Assembly: GCA_015501075.1 (NCBI GenBank)
Contig: JADNYJ010000644.1
Span: 1-17,237 of the forward strand
Direction: 5' to 3'
DNA from: Gymnopilus junonius
Taxonomy: Eukaryota > Basidiomycota > Agaricomycetes > Agaricales > Galerinaceae
Length of the DNA stretch: 17,237 nt
The notes below the pieces were generated by a model. The model had not been told where the DNA came from. It saw only the letters and a program-made list of their open reading frames with translations, and ran no database searches. Shown here piece by piece: positions 1 through 10,772 of this stretch. Position numbers and translations under genes: made by a program. The first letter of the stretch is position 1. Every line of letters starts with the position of its first letter.

Positions 1-541
1 GAGCCCGAAGATGTACGTGGTGGTTGATGCCATGTCGTGGCGCGTAGAGAGCTTATTGTCTGCCGCTCCGTGTTCTAGCTTCAACCCATCATCCGTGAAG
101 AATGCAAACAGGCTCCCAAATGCGCTGGTCTGACAAAACACTTTGAGGAGTGCCAGGAGAAGGTGCTCGCCGGCCATGGATTCAAGGGCGAGGACTGCGT
201 TGAGGAACTGTGCGCACATTTTTCTTCTATGCCTCCTCGCATAATTTACCGATGCGATTTTCCTTTTGAATAGATGTGCGTATTCTTTGTTTGTCGGTTG
301 ATCACGGGCCTCATGCTGAACTGACCTTCGGCCCATTTTCTGCCTTTTGTTCATGTGGCTCCAGTCCAGTGAGTGGCTATTTAGCATCATTTAACTCGCT
401 CATCTCTAATTGTTTCCCTCGTACCATCCAGCTTGATGCACTGCGCTGACGTTCGTGTCTTTCCTTTACTTGAGCATACGTCCTTCGCTAACTCTAAAAC
501 AGGAAGCCGCTGCCCCAAAACTTTTCTCAAAGCTGCGCTAG
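1..541 (+). CDS. QCR6: Ubiquinol-cytochrome c reductase hinge protein (complex III), 5' end missing
   Basis: The hinge protein sits on the intermembrane-space face of complex III and helps cytochrome c1 dock cytochrome c. The window starts inside the gene. Spliced exons are 1-12, 79-209, 274-275, 365-368, 432-450 and 503-541, giving about 70 codons ending in TAG. Recognition rests on the peptides EPED, REECKQAPKCAGLTKHFEEC, KGEDCVEELFH and APKLFSKLR, which match the hinge family over its conserved C-terminal half, including the cysteines of the helical hairpin. Introns have GT-AG ends (gtacgt, gtgcgc, gtgcgt, gtgagt, gttcgt donors). The acidic N-terminal segment expected in this family lies left of the window. 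The unusual part is the pair of microexons that together restore the conserved Phe-His after CVEEL. No frame damage is seen. Confidence 0.93.
274..368 (+). other. QCR6: Two consecutive microexons of QCR6 (2 nt at 274-275 and 4 nt at 365-368)
   Basis: The exon before ends with CT at 209 and the exon after starts with CTTGATGCAC at 432. Joined directly they stay in frame but lose two residues that the family keeps. Between them lie tag|AT|gtgcgt (273-281) and cag|TCCA|gtgagt (362-374). Adding both gives CTA TTC CAC TTG ATG, that is L-F-H-L-M, the expected continuation after CVEE. The three introns would be 210-273, 276-364 and 369-431 (64, 89 and 63 nt). A single 6-nt exon ATGTGC at 274-279 with donor gtattc is also possible in frame, but it gives Cys-Ala in place of Phe-His. 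Confidence 0.7.
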
Positions 542-2360
542 ACCTTTTGTCTCTTAGATAGATGCCGCATCCTTTATCGACATCCCTAGGTACGTCTTGC
601 ATGGATAAGATGTAATGTTATGGCGTTTGATGGTATCCTTCAGATAGATGTTGCATCTAGTTGCTCGACTCATCTTCATTGCTCAGCATATATCGTTATT
701 AGGGGACATCGAAATGGTGGCGCCTTCTTAATTGAACTGATTTTTGGATTTTTCACCTTTTCTTGATCCCGATGCTGAATGAAAGTACCATGCGTCAACG
801 TCAAGACCGATATGCCAACACTGCATCCATTTGAACGTCAGATCTAAAGCAACCAATTTGCAGACTTACGGGCTATGCAGGCGCGCGAAATTCACTTAGC
901 CATACCTTTCCCTCACGACTGGGTAACATGTCCAGTTTGCTCTTCTCTCTGTTGGCTTAATGTTTTCCGCCGTCCGCTGGACACTTCTAACAGAACTCGT
1001 TATGATGCGATGACGTTATTTTACATCGCCATCGGCTTAAATACCTCAGTCACAATTGGGCGCAAGCTCACCAAGATCCTTCTTGCCTTCGTCGACCGGT
1101 TGCCCGGTGATAATAATCTTACGTTTCAATTGGCTCACCTCTATAGGGTTTGATATTTGTCCCATGACACGACTCATGGCATTCTGACGAGGACATAGCC
1201 ACAAGGTGAGAATAAATCTTATCTTACTCGTGTTCTTCGTCTCACGCTTATTCCAGTAGCTCTTTTCATTGGCTCGCTTTAGGTTGATTATATTTCTATG
1301 GAGCGTTTCCCCTCTTGTCTCCATTTTTCATTTTTCAATGTTTCCCTTCCATTGGATGTCGGGTATTCGTATCCAATTTTGTTGTTCTATCCTATGTTCA
1401 ATAGGGTCCACCAGGGAGAATAGTGGCTGAATTTGTAAGTTAACGTTAATAATCGGGCAACCTGAAATTGTATTGGCTCAGTGCGTATTGTATTTATCGG
1501 TGAGTCGGCATAATTGACTTCACAGAGGCTATGTCAATATATTTTATTCAGAGAAAATATCCAACCTTTCCGTACGACTTCCACGTCTCATTGGATTACT
1601 GCGTGGGGTGTTTCTTCTCGGTGCCGTTTATTAGGATGCTAGCCTAGCCTCATTGGGATCATATCTTTAGACAGTCAGTGGCGGTGAAATGATGCGGCCA
1701 TCCTCCTTCGAGGACCAAAATACCATTCGTTCTTTTGCTCCTTTGCTCATCTGAAGATGCTTGATAATCTGTCGACTACCCTCGCAGGGTCTGGCCATTT
1801 ACAAGATGAGATAAGCGATTGGGGAGTTTTCTATTCATTTCCTGGAATGTCATACGAAAGAACACATGGCCGGTGATACGCACCCCACTCGGCGTGCTGG
1901 TGGTGAACTTCGCGGAATTTTTACCCTCCATAGCCCTTCATGCCGAGCCAGTCCTAGCTTTCCCTGACTCGAGCTGTCTTTGGAGGCTGGAATCGGATGG
2001 TGGATTTAAAGTAGTTCATGTGCATACGGTTTGTGCAACGTGTTCTTGATATCGGCCAACAGTGACGTCCGAGGTTGGGTGCAGAGTGCATTCGCTTGTC
2101 TGGATAGCATGTCTTTCAGCGGAGGCAAATTCGCAGATGGAAGATAACCAGATTCCCGAGCCGCTTTGGTTGGTGCCGATCTGTCCTTTTCTGTCATTTC
2201 CATTCTTACGCTGTGATGGGCGATTGATTAGTTCCGTCACTTACCCCAGGCACCTAGCTTCTGCATCCCCGGATAAGAAAGCGTCTGGAGTCGAAGATCC
2301 ATGTCATTCTCTCCAACGCCGACAGAGGAAAGGATACAAAAATACGCCGTTTTGTTCAGT
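542..2360. other. Stretch without a supported gene
   Basis: The first part is presumably the QCR6 3' UTR. Beyond that I found only short open frames on both strands (for example 875-1153 plus and 1324-1046 minus). None has a recognisable motif or a convincing splice chain. The last few hundred bases are probably promoter and 5' UTR of the DUF6534 gene. Confidence 0.5.
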
Positions 2361-2454
2361 GTGAGCTTTTTCTCGCCATTGTTTCTTCCCTTTTCGTTCG
2401 TTTTTCTGGCGCGGGCCCATTCCATCCCTTTTCTTGCTTTCCAGGAGGGATTCC
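2361..2454 (+). other. Probable 5' UTR intron of the DUF6534 gene
   Basis: A gtgagc donor at 2361 is followed by a pyrimidine-rich tract and an acceptor ttgctttccag ending at 2454, ten bases before the ATG at 2465. An ATG frame starting at 2301 reaches the donor but does not join the main frame, so at most it would be an upstream ORF. Confidence 0.4.
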
Positions 2455-2464
2455 TTCTGCTGAA

Positions 2465-4337
2465 ATGGCCCCGACACCGCTTCTCAGCCTTGCGGATCAG
2501 ACGCTGGACAATACTATTGGTGCGATCTTGATTGGGATCGTTGGTGCTGCTTTGTGCGTATTGGGTCAGCATATCAGTCCATCATACACTGAAGTCGCTT
2601 TTGGAACAGAGTTTTTGGAATCACCACGCTGCAGACCTATTGGTACTACCACACCTATCCAAATGATGCACTGTTACATAAATGTTCGGTAAAGTACTTT
2701 CTTAGATACTGTTGTAATCGAGTTTGAACCCTAGTCTCCACAGGTTGCAGTTCTTTGGTGCGTTGGAGTTTTTGAGGTTGACTAAGAAAAATAGTGCTCA
2801 TGATGGCGGTTAGGACCTTAGATGCATTTCATCTTGCGCTTGTTGTCCATGCAGTATATACGTACGCGGTGATAGGGTTTGGAAACTGGCTGAGGTTATT
2901 GGAAATCACTTGGTAAGTTTGATACTCAATTATTCTCAACCTCACTTTCTGACTGGGACGTAGGTCGATCAAAGTGAGTATTTGCCGTGTTGATGGTCGG
3001 ATTTCTTTTTGCTAAAACAGAAAGATTAGTTGCAGGCCAGTATCAATGTAAGCATCGTCAGTCGTCGAACCCTACAATAGTTTGACACTAATAATAGGTG
3101 GTGATTGTTCTTATCGTCCATTCGTGAGTCCTGCGCGTTCTTTTACGCTATCAAGAAGACCACCTGATCTTCATTTTAATATTTTAATAGCCTTTACGCC
3201 ATGCGTGTGTGGTTACGTCAGTGGTATTTCGCCCAATCGTGAACGATACTCATAGTTGTGACTTAATAGTTGGCGGCTATCATCGAGGAATTTTGGGGTA
3301 CATCGTTGTACGTTCTCTAGTCTCGGCTGTTCTGCCTCAGAAATTGATCTTTGGTTGAAGGCGTTGGTAGTTCTCGGCGGATTCGGTAAGAAGTAAAAGC
3401 TACTTGTACTTCATCATTTCTAATTATGTTTCCGTTCTCCTAGCCATCGGAATTGTTCTGGCCTATTTGATGTTAGGAAGTCTCGTTTTCTTACTCTGCA
3501 CTGGATACTGATTTCAAACAGCTACACCATCAGGTCATATATTGAGCTAGAAAGTATCTCGGTAAGCCTTACCTTTTATGCCTTCATAGGCTGGTGAGCT
3601 CATTACATTGCAACATTGATAGTGGGCTATCAACGCTGCATTAGCCACATCAACAACGATTGACTTCATTATTGCGGGAGCAATGTGCTATTACCTGAGA
3701 AAGAGCAAAGGCAGCATAACAAGGTGCCATTTACGAGCTGGAAGACGTATTATAGTCGCTCACGATCCGTTAGGCTGAACTCCAGGATATCCACCGTAAT
3801 GCAGTATACTCTTAGCTCCGGTCTCTTCACCAGGTAGATTTTCATGCTTTGAGTCCTGTCTACTTTCCTTGGCATTCACCTCTGCCTCTTAGTGCCTGCT
3901 CTCTTTCTGCAATGTTCTGTGTAGGTTCTTATCCCATGAGGCTATTCCTTTCGACCTCAAGCCGTTTCTCAGTACATTCTTTTACCCAACACCTTTATTT
4001 TCTTGGCCCTCGAGTTTCTCTTGACTAAACGTACGTACATGGCGGCTGTTACCTCAGGAGGCTTATTGGGTCTTTTTTAGTTTACGTTGGTTCTTTCATC
4101 GCTATGCTCAATGCACGAGAACGGAAGAGGGACGGGGTGTGTTCTTGCGATGGCCTCGCGACGGAACCGTCTTGGTCATGGAAACGCCATCTTAATCTTC
4201 ATACTGCATCTAGTTCCCGGAGCCCTAGACCTCAGTCGACGCTCACTTTGAATGTTCCAGTGCGTTCGTTGAATGCTTCGTTTGGCCTCACAGCTGATTC
4301 ATTGGTTGCTAATAGCAATCGCCTCCTGAAATTTTGA
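2465..4337 (+). CDS. DUF6534-family multi-pass membrane protein
   Basis: Predicted integral membrane protein of unknown function, from a family expanded in mushroom-forming fungi. Seventeen exons: 2465-2553, 2610-2688, 2744-2757, 2814-2912, 2964-2973, 3036-3047, 3098-3123, 3191-3216, 3270-3307, 3361-3385, 3444-3471, 3522-3561, 3623-3723, 3774-3833, 3893-3920, 3973-4030 and 4081-4337, totalling 990 nt (329 residues). All introns are GT-AG and 50-67 nt. Seven hydrophobic segments lie at roughly residues 14-36, 57-80, 97-122, 129-152, 162-188, 204-232 and 230-252. Family hallmarks are LDNTIGA near the start, TLDAFHLALVVHAVYTY, SWAINAALATSTTIDFIIAG in the middle and KLYVGSFIAMLNARER before a polar, Ser-rich cytosolic-type tail. 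The ATG at 2465 fits the usual short N-terminus. The tail after NARER is a single open frame, and its exact end is less certain than the core. Confidence 0.9.
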
Positions 4338-4689
4338 AAACACCGTTGTCCGGATATGCATAGACATGATGATTTCTTTCTTTGATGTCACGTAGTCATC
4401 TGGAGGAGACTCAAGGACATGTTCAATTCACCTCAATAACTTAATGAGATCTGGTCCATTTTCATCTTCTCATTCTTTCGCCTCTCAATCATCTTTCCTT
4501 TCGTTCTTTGTACATATCGTACACATTCTAACCTTGCATGCACCCTTATATCACCAGGTCCTACGACACATTTGTATAGTATCTATTCGCAATCCATAAA
4601 TTACGCTACAAATACACATTACAGTATAACTATGTATTTTATACAAAGCATTTTGCTGGGCATTTTTTTAACGTGAAGAATGCTTCATA
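4338..4689. other. Intergenic region between convergent genes
   Basis: Stop codons of the plus-strand DUF6534 gene and the minus-strand F-box gene face each other here. The sequence is AT-rich, with no open frame or RNA gene that I can support. It probably holds the two 3' UTRs and poly(A) sites. Confidence 0.6.
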
Positions 4690-7012
4690 TCATTCGGGAA
4701 ATGTGGATGGGTCCCTGATCATAGCATCTTCACATCCTAACCACTCCAACCATTCCGGCGCATGATAGAGCGCCCGCCTTTTCGGCCACTGTTCTAATTC
4801 TATACCATCAAGCAATTTCTCGTCCCCAGGTTTCCTCGTGATTGTCCAATAATTGTTTCCAACGCGAACGACGCGGACCATAGGGAACCCGTGTTCGACA
4901 ATGGCGGACACGCTACGAAGATTGATGTCTGATAACCCGATAAATCGCAAGCTTGTTGGTATACCATGCCGTAATTGCTAGAGATACGTGCAGATGAGTA
5001 TCCGCACTGTCGATGGAAAAATAGAAGACTCACGTTTAAGAAAGGAATGGGATCCCTCGCTGATTGTGTGTTATAGTCAATGGTCAATCGAAGAGCCAAG
5101 ACGGTCCGAGGAATCAGCCATGAGGCTAAGCCAGGTGCTAAATCAGAAGGATAGGTGATTTTTAGCCCTCTCAGGCCTTCGAGTGACGGTAGAACACCCC
5201 AAATGGCCGCATCAAAGCCCACAGCGTGCTGGACTGCTTCGTCATAAGCGACTAGTTGGAGAGATCTCAGGTTACGCCGCCCGCGGAGGAATTCAGCAAT
5301 AGCTGGGAATAGGTCGCGGTCAACTGTCCGCCTTCCTAAAGAGTGCACAGAAAAAGAAAAATGCCGCAGGAAAGGCAGGGAATTTGAGTGGACGCTCCTG
5401 AATTGATCTGAGGCGGTGGAACATTCCAAAGCACAGCAAGAAACATCAAATGTTTCCAGCTGACGTCCGTTACCGAGTATCTCCGCGAACGCATGAGAGG
5501 CTGCTGGGAAATGGCCAGTAAAGATTATAGTGGTTAGATTACGTATAGAGAGAGCCAAAGCGGGGAATGTCCAATGGGGAGACGGATGAGGGTTTTCGAG
5601 AGCCACTGTCCGCAGGGTTGCTCGATTCTGACCCAGTACATTTTGGATAGAGGAGGGGAGGATAGATATTGAGTCAATCGTGTACGCAAAATGCGAGAGA
5701 TGTCGGAATTCGAGGAAAGAGAGGTCCGCGGATCCATCGGGTGATCTATATCGAATTTAAACCTAGATCATGAAGGACGGTGTCCAGGTAAAATACACAC
5801 TGCAAAGAGAGGCCGCGTAAGCGAGGACTTGTCGTCTGCAGTATTCGAAGTACTGGAACAATTCCGTCGCTCGTGGCTGCTAAGTGCACATTTCTCAGGT
5901 TGATTAACTTGGGAAGAGCGTTGGTGAGCATGCCTTGTGGTCAAAAAGGTCAGAGTCATAAAAATAAGTTTTAGAATGAGGCCATACCGGTCTGGAACGC
6001 CATCGAACCATCTTTATCTCTCCTTGAAGCGAAAATCCTGAGAGTGCGAACTGCGCTCGCAAAAGCTGGATCAACAATTATCCTGGTCAAAATGTCTGCA
6101 CTCCTCTGGGCATGCCTAGCATCATCGTCTCGCTGTGTCACCGACATTCTGTGATCTGCGATGAACGTATCCGGGTGGTCATCATCTCCATCAACCCTCG
6201 TGAAATAGAGGTCAAGCTCCCAGAAGAGTAATTGTGAGGCAATGCGCGAAATGCGATGCGGGACGAAAAGCAAGGATTTTAAGTCGCGCCTTGGTAGGTG
6301 CAAGGCAATTTCACGCCAGATTTCAGTCGAAATTCGTTCCCTTAGATCATGTTGAGGTAAAGGAGAAAGGAGCTAGAGAGCATGTATGAGTCAGTTCAGC
6401 GGATAAGGTCATCTCACGGCAGCATCACTCCACCTTCTCCACTGTTACGGAGCGCTGATGTAGCAACGCCTTGGCTTCGGGGTTGTCAGGCTCTGCTGCC
6501 AAAGCCGCCTGAAGGTCTGAGGAATTGGAATGCATCCAAGACACCACAGTCAAATGACTCTTCGAAAGCAGAAATGGGGCTGGCAAACACACCTTCCTGT
6601 GCACCTATATGAGATCCCCCTGCAAACCTGGCTCGTGCACGCAGTATTCTGGCCTTTGCAATATTTTCTGGACTGAGAGTAGAGACGTGCAAGCACGATT
6701 GCACTGCGTTCTCGATGACTGTTCTAGAGCGCCTGGAAGAGAAAGAAGAAACGAAAAATTCAGGGTCCTGTTCCATTGACACATACGTGGCTGACCCTAC
6801 CCGTCGAATTGAAGAGATCGCATCGCATAAAGCAGAAGGTCGACCTTTTGATTGTCAGAGAGATACGAGGCCACATCGCGGATGCAAGCGTCGAGGATTT
6901 TGGGATTGAATATGTCCATGGGAAGAGTTACTGCGCATTCCTTGGAAGAGGGGTCGGAATCGGTATAAGAACCCTGGTGCGTGACTGTTGTGGTACACGA
7001 TTCAACGCTCAT
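4690..7012 (-). CDS. TPR / F-box / leucine-rich-repeat-like protein
   Basis: Likely substrate-recognition subunit of an SCF-type ubiquitin ligase; the substrate is unknown. Seven exons read leftward: 7012-6801, 6732-6593, 6516-6434, 6372-5988, 5933-5801, 5745-5034 and 4977-4690, totalling 1953 nt (650 residues) with every junction in frame. The N-terminal ~145 residues contain a TPR-like helical part (LSPENIAKARILRARARFAG and LQAALAAEPDNPEAKALL). An F-box-like segment follows at about residues 153-190 (ERISTEIWREIALHLPRRDL, then LLFVP). The rest shows irregular leucine-rich repeats (for example LINLRNVHLA, RLRGLSLQ, LEFRHLSHF, LSIRNLTTIIFTGHF). An upstream in-frame ATG at 7027 would add five residues. 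I know similar TPR-plus-F-box proteins only as uncharacterised basidiomycete families, so the ligase role is inference from the domain. Confidence 0.85.
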
Positions 7013-7950
7013 CGAAATTCCCAGCAACAGGGAAAACGGGTGAAGGGTGAGGAAAAGATGTCGTTAAACGACAGGATCCTGTCGGATCGCACTACCATGG
7101 GACATTATGGCACCCCAAACTGACGTTGCAACAGGTAGAGGAAATGTGTGACGAGTCTAGCCCAGGTCTGGACCCTCTGCAGGAATTTCCCATTTAAAAT
7201 TTCGCGAGAATTCCCATGTAAGGCAAGAGATAAGATCATGATTAGGCACCATCAAAACATTAGCTGTATCCGTCTCGATATGTTTTCTGCACTGTTCACT
7301 GACGTTTTGACTGTAAATAATCCTCTATGTAGGACCTGTTGAACGTACTCACAGGGCCGCTTAAATATTTATCAATTTCAGGACTGGCCTTCTAAGTCTA
7401 GATTTTTTAACAGGACCAGAGAATAATGTTTCAAGCGCTGCGACTTATTCTCATGAAGGGATAAGATGGGATCCATCATCCATTTGTGAGTAAACGAGCC
7501 TATAATTATTCTCACATTCCTTTGTATGGAAAGAGTCGCCATCACCTTTGCTAGAGATTTTCATCGCGATTTGAACGGGTCAAAGTCCTGCCTGCGAACA
7601 ACCAGCATCTGTTCTGAACCTCCCAAAAATGACGTTACGAAGATCTTGTCTAGGCACCACTACTTCAATACGAAATTCTCACTATACTTAATCTGTGGCT
7701 TCTTTTTTCACCAACTGTTTACCATATCTCTTGCACTTACAGGTCGCCTGCTACCCTAGCGTGATACAAGCTCAGCAACGTCATGCTCTTTTTCGCATTA
7801 GAATGATCTCTCCGAGCAATCGCACCTACAACCACCGAGAAATCGAAAATTGCTTCTAAACGTTTACCTACAACATTCCGACACTCGCACATCCGCATCT
7901 GCACTCATTGCGTTTTATGATCGTGCCCAGTGTGTTCCTTGCTGTCGTTC
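7013..7950. other. Intergenic, probable divergent promoter region
   Basis: Only short open frames without recognisable motifs occur here (for example 7148-7342 and 7526-7759 plus). The right end from about 7850 becomes CT- and CA-rich like a fungal 5' UTR, which fits a transcript starting toward the right. Confidence 0.4.
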
Positions 7951-8274
7951 ATGTCTCTCAGCCTATTAAAGTCCATGGTACGCCCGCGGTCCCTGAAGCG
8001 CCGGAGGTCCAGTACGGTCCGACGCTGATATTTCCTTTCTAAGAAGACGTCCTCGGATCCAGTAAAAACGGTGCAAATGCCATTGGCTGGTCGGTGAGTA
8101 AGAGACGACAGTTACGTCACCTGGTGCATGTGTGCATGGTACGATGCTTCCAGCCATTTCCGGCCGCTAACTCCATTGATTTCTAGGGACGGAAATAGCA
8201 AACATAACTGGTGGAAAGACAGGAAAATTGGACCGTATCGAAGTCTGGGTTTCGTAAACACCTATTTATTCTAA
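7951..8274 (+). CDS. Possible small spliced gene, product unknown
   Basis: Not recognised. A chain of good splice sites gives exons 7951-7977, 8044-8093 and 8154-8274 (198 nt, 65 residues), with introns of 66 and 60 nt (donors gtacgc and gtgagt, acceptors ctaag and ttccag). The product would start MSLSLLKSM, contain RPLTPLISRDGNSKHNWW and end FVNTYLF. In favour: a CT-rich leader, ordinary intron sizes, and a tail-to-tail position 50 bp from the transaldolase stop. Against: no known family, and competing frames, including a minus-strand ORF (8157-7966) and a plus ATG at 7918. Treat as a candidate only. Confidence 0.25.
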
Positions 8275-8323
8275 TCTATGAAGTCAAAGTGGCCTTGCGA
8301 TTAACTTACGACATGAACATTTT

Positions 8324-9678
8324 TCATGGGAAAGAGCTCGTTGACGGTGCCCTGTGATCATGTGTGGAAGACTCTATCAGACCCCTCACCTTTTCCTCCA
8401 GCTTCACAGCATCCACGCTGAATTTAGCCAGTCCTTCGGGTACCTTGTCGAGTGAGATAGCTTCAAGTTGCGAATCCCTATCGAACGCGGCCCATCCCTC
8501 CTTGGTTGGACCATCTGAAGTAAAGTATACCGGCGCTGTCTGCGAAACGTCGGCTTCTTCCTTCGTTGAAATTAACCCTTTTCCCAGGTCATGTTCGCTT
8601 TCCATCTTCCGCAATCCCTCAAGTAGGTCAGGAGGTAACGTTACGATGTCTGGCCCACCGCTCTTTCCATATCGGCTTAATTCGACAATTTCCTCCGGCT
8701 TACGGAAGCCAGCCGCCATAATTTGGGTGGTATAACCGTATTGCTTATAAGCCTGTTTGATACGGTGAACGAGCCTGATTCCTGGATGTTCTGAGAGGGG
8801 CTGGTTATCGAGTCCTTCAGGATTCCCTTCGGCAATGGCACGGACCGACCACCAATCCTTCACGCGCCCTATAAAAGGGGAGATGACGGACACACCAGCC
8901 TGGGCACAGGCGAGAGCCTGGACAAGACTGAAGACTAGAGTGAGATTTGTATGGATGCCATCTTCGGTCTCGAGAGTATGTGCAGCATGGATACCGGCAG
9001 GCGTAGCAGGTATTTTAATGAGCACCCGGGACCGATGGATTTGAAGTTCGTCGACAAGTTTCACCAAAGCCCGAGATCTGGTGACAAGAGAACTATAGGA
9101 TGATCCAAGACGTGGGTCGACCGAGAGCGAGACGCGACCTGGGATGATGGAAAGAATCTGGACGCCAACTTCTACCAACTACAGCGAAGGGGAAAATGAT
9201 CAGATCAGTTATAAGCAAGTTTCGAGAGTAAGCTCTCTAAAAAAAGAGGAGACGAAAAGATGATATAATCTTCTCGGAATTATTTGTTGTCGATGGATCT
9301 CGGAAATTAAAAGCGACGGAAGAGGTGGTCGATCGGAAGGAAAAGGCTAAAAACTGAAGGAGGACCTACCAGGCGATCCAAAGCTAATTCTGTCTTTTCT
9401 TCTACTGTCCCCGATGGAATGGTGCGCAGAGCGTATGCCACAGCTTGATCTACAAGATGGGAATACTCCGGTTTGCTCACAGCCGCGCATACTAGCGATG
9501 GATTGGTCGTGGCATCGATTGGGTCGAATGCACCAATCTCTGGGGGGATAATTAGCTCTAGTCTTATAATTTAGCACCTAAACTCACTATGGTATTCAGC
9601 ACCATCAGAAGCTACTACTATACCAGCTTCTCGTACAGCATCTAGAGCAGTGAAGAGAGTAGAAGGGGGCAGGGACAT
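8324..9678 (-). CDS. Transaldolase-family protein with an altered active site
   Basis: Transaldolases move a three-carbon dihydroxyacetone unit between sugar phosphates in the non-oxidative pentose phosphate pathway of the cytosol. Exons read leftward: 9678-9588, 9539-9370 and 9178-8324 (371 residues), with introns of 48 and 191 nt. Family marks in order are VVASDG (Asp17 of E. coli TalB), DATTNPSLV (Asn35), IIPGRVSLSVD, RVLIKIPAT (Schiff-base lysine, TalB Lys132), NLTLVFSLVQALACAQAGVS, ISPFIGRVKDWW (Ser176, Arg181) and AAGFRKPEEI (Arg228). In TalB the fourth block reads GRISTEVD; here the Glu96 position is Ser. With an otherwise intact barrel this suggests a specialised paralogue rather than the housekeeping enzyme. 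An alternative 3' splice (gtgagg at about 8391 to cacag) would change the last residues. The second intron is long for this locus. Confidence 0.9.
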
Positions 9679-10669
9679 CCCGGAGAACTGGAGAATCTAG
9701 GGTATATCAAGATAAAGGATATGATCAAGCACTTATCAAAGAGTCATAGCATTTTTCATCCTTGAGCGCAGCTTAAATACCAGTTGGTATGCCGATCATC
9801 TATTCATGGCCAAATCGCGAGCCAATGGCGAGTTCAAAATTTCACCCTCGGCACGATCCGAGTTGACGAACGTGGTCGTTATCAGCGATTACCGAGTTCC
9901 ATAGCTCCTGTGAGTATAGCGTATATGTAACTGGTGCCAAGATGGTGGTGGAATGGTACAATTCATTCCCAGGAATGCCATAGCGTTCGAGTTGAAACCT
10001 CGAGAAAGGCCATTGTCTAACGGCTATCGGTAATCTATTTGTAATAATTGGGCAATCGATGTTAGTCATGAAGCCGGTCCAGTCGGCTAAGTTTTTTTGC
10101 CGGGTCTCCTTAAAATAACCCAAACACCCGAGTGCGTCACAAAGACTCTTTTAGTCGCGTCTCTACAAGCAGGCGATTTGGACTGAAAGACTTATAGTAT
10201 AATGGGTTGAGATCAAACATACGTGCAATACCAGAACTTGTAAAAAGAAAGCATTATGAAAGCGTTGAAAACCACTTATGTAAATGTATGCCACTGTCAC
10301 AGGCGGATGAAAAGAGAATATAGTTGCCCTCAATATCTTATCTCCCATCTTGGGCCTGATTACGATGCTTTTACGTAAGTAAAACTTCGTTCTTTTAGGA
10401 GGACCTTGATGAAACGCCTGGCCGTCACGCAGCATCTCAACATTTCTGCAATCAGAGCAAATGGCGTGCTTGGGCGGGACATATCCGGTACTTTCTATTA
10501 TTAGAACTGGCCGGTCTGATCACTCTGGCGATGCTGTACTGTATTCTGTGTGCTTGCGCTATAGTTTTAGTTTGTAAATGACTATAATGTGTAATTCCTG
10601 TATTTTATATTTGATCTACATTCCTTTGTGTTTTATTTTTACATTCTTGCTGGCATTTGCTGGCTGTTT
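9679..10669. other. Stretch without a supported gene
   Basis: It contains the transaldolase upstream region. Two minus-strand open frames (10123-9842, 93 codons, and 10435-10163, 90 codons) have no recognisable motif, no family signature and no convincing splice partners. From about 10500 the sequence becomes AT-rich and grades into the repeat block. Confidence 0.5.
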
Positions 10670-10772
10670 AACTGAGGTGGCTATAATTGGCCGGGATTTT
10701 TATTAGCCGGAATGCTTGGTAATCGTGCTTTCCGGGACAATTGTGTTATAGCAACACCCCGACCTATATTTA

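Noticed and set aside
1768..1860. Plus ATG frame beginning MLDNLSTTLAG, reminiscent of the DUF6534 start LDNTIGA
   Set aside because: The similarity is only four residues. The frame closes soon and no downstream DUF6534-like exons follow.
2237..2572. Minus-strand frame of 111 codons
   Set aside because: It lies antisense to the leader and first exon of the DUF6534 gene. Its composition reflects the CT-rich leader.
7966..8157. Minus-strand frame of 63 codons
   Set aside because: Competes with the better-supported spliced plus-strand model; no recognisable motif.
8868..8880. TATA-like ctataaaagggg on the plus strand
   Set aside because: It lies inside the transaldolase coding exon, antisense to the ISPFIGRVKDWW block; chance match.
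9842..10435. Two minus-strand frames of 93 and 90 codons
   Set aside because: No motif, no splice chain joining them, and AT-rich composition near repeats; kept only as part of an uninformative stretch.
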